Below, in pieces: positions 6,479-8,893 of a stretch of 8,893 nucleotides of DNA; positions within the stretch are counted from its first letter, which is position 1, and each line of letters opens with the position of its first letter. The stretch is from the NCBI GenBank assembly GCA_050955105.1, contig JBPBQZ010000134.1, positions 1 to 8,893 on the forward strand, in the 5' to 3' direction. The notes under the pieces are model-generated. The model had not been told where the DNA came from and searched no databases. It saw only the letters and a program-made list of their open reading frames with translations. A program made the position numbers and the translations under genes. The stretch is from JBPBQZ01 sp050955105 (lineage in GTDB: Bacteria > Pseudomonadota > Gammaproteobacteria > Burkholderiales > Burkholderiaceae).

Positions 6479-6949
6479 ATGCCACGTCGTCGCGAAATTC
6501 CCAAGCGGGAAATATTGCCGGATCCGAAATTCGGTAATCACGAAGTCGCAAAGTTCATGAACGTCATGATGTTCGACGGCAAGAAGTCGGTTGCCGAGGG
6601 CATCGTTTATGGCGCGTTCACGCAAATCCAGGGTAAGGCCGGCAAGGACCCCCTGGAAGTGTTTCTGGGTGCAATGAACAACGTCAAGCCGGTGCTCGAA
6701 GTCAAGAGCCGCCGGGTTGGCGGTGCCAACTACCAGGTTCCGGTCGAAGTGCGTCCGGCTCGCCGCACGGCCTTGGCGATGCGCTGGCTGCGCAATGCGG
6801 CAAAGAGCCGTAGCGAAAAGACCATGGCGCTGCGCCTGGCGGGCGAATTGCTCGAAGCTTCCGAAGGTCGCGGCGGTGCGATGAAGAAGCGTGACGAAGT
6901 TCACCGTATGGCCGAAGCGAACAAGGCGTTCTCGCACTTCCGCTTCTAA
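6479..6949 (+). CDS. rpsG: 30S ribosomal protein S7
   Basis: S7 binds the 3' major domain of 16S rRNA, nucleates assembly of the 30S head and contacts E-site tRNA. The protein is 156 residues, the expected bacterial length, starting MPRRREIPKREILPDPKFG. The family blocks are all present: KFMNVMMFDGKKSVAE (25-40), the beta-hairpin VGGANYQVPVEVRPARR (80-96), and MALRLAGELLEASEGRGGAM with KKRDEVHRMAEANKAFSHFR at the C-terminus. The ribosome binding site AGGAAGGA (6470-6477) lies just before the ATG. It is the second gene of the str operon. In E. coli S7 is also the autogenous repressor of this operon, which makes the structured gap before it of interest. Confidence 0.98.
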   Translation: MPRRREIPKREILPDPKFGNHEVAKFMNVMMFDGKKSVAEGIVYGAFTQIQGKAGKDPLEVFLGAMNNVKPVLEVKSRRVGGANYQVPVEVRPARRTALAMRWLRNAAKSRSEKTMALRLAGELLEASEGRGGAMKKRDEVHRMAEANKAFSHFRF

Positions 6950-6973
6950 TCCCAGAAACGCACGATCGATTTC

Positions 6974-7019
6974 CGGGCGGGTGCGCCGACGTAGTCCTGG
7001 CGCCTCGCCCGTTTGTGTT
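6974..7019 (+). terminator. Stem-loop between rpsG and fusA, possible attenuator
   Basis: CGGGCG (6974-6979) pairs with CGCCCG (7006-7011), and inside it GCGCC (6983-6987) pairs with GGCGC (6999-7003) around an 11-base loop. The stem is followed at once by TTTGTGTT (7012-7019). This resembles an intrinsic terminator with an interrupted T-run. Since fusA follows in the same operon, it would at most be a partial terminator, or an RNA-processing or stability element. Confidence 0.4.
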
Positions 7020-7066
7020 GGGCGCTGCTTTGCGCGCTTTCAACCCCAGATTCATAGAGGATCAAC

Positions 7067-8893
<1,827 letters not shown>

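Overview
The window looks like chromosomal DNA of a high-GC beta-proteobacterium, most likely in the Burkholderiaceae. The basis is the style of the S12, S7 and EF-G proteins, a GC-rich codon pattern and a 156-residue S7. This placement is by recognition, not by a search.

The right half (about 3.8 to 8.9 kb) is conserved housekeeping DNA on the + strand. It holds a complete recQ helicase, a good sigma-70-type promoter, and then the start of the str operon: rpsL (S12), rpsG (S7) and fusA (EF-G). fusA starts at a GTG and runs off the right edge after 609 codons, at about the end of domain IV. The rpsL-rpsG and rpsG-fusA gaps are long (157 and 117 bases) and carry predicted stem-loops. The first lies where E. 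coli keeps its S7 autoregulatory target; the second resembles an attenuator.

The left half (1 to about 3.7 kb) looks like an accessory block. It has a short open fragment running off the left edge, a complete LysE/RhtB-type amino-acid exporter (+), and a 665-base stretch with no intact gene. It ends with a divergent pair: an AraC-family regulator with an N-terminal cupin-type domain (-) and a medium-chain dehydrogenase/quinone-oxidoreductase-like enzyme (+). The 98 bases between the pair are AT-rich and contain inverted repeats, so the regulator probably controls the oxidoreductase.

The least expected content is in the 665-base stretch at 912-1576. On the minus strand, three reading frames in succession spell recognisable pieces of a GHKL-type (HSP90/histidine-kinase-like) ATPase, broken by frameshifts and an internal deletion. 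Next to it is the last ~75 codons of an unrecognised minus-strand gene, followed by a near-perfect intrinsic terminator (11-bp stem, TTCG loop, eight T). The block therefore appears to be an eroding island beside the str operon. I see no intact novel system, CRISPR array, tRNA, rRNA or complete insertion sequence.
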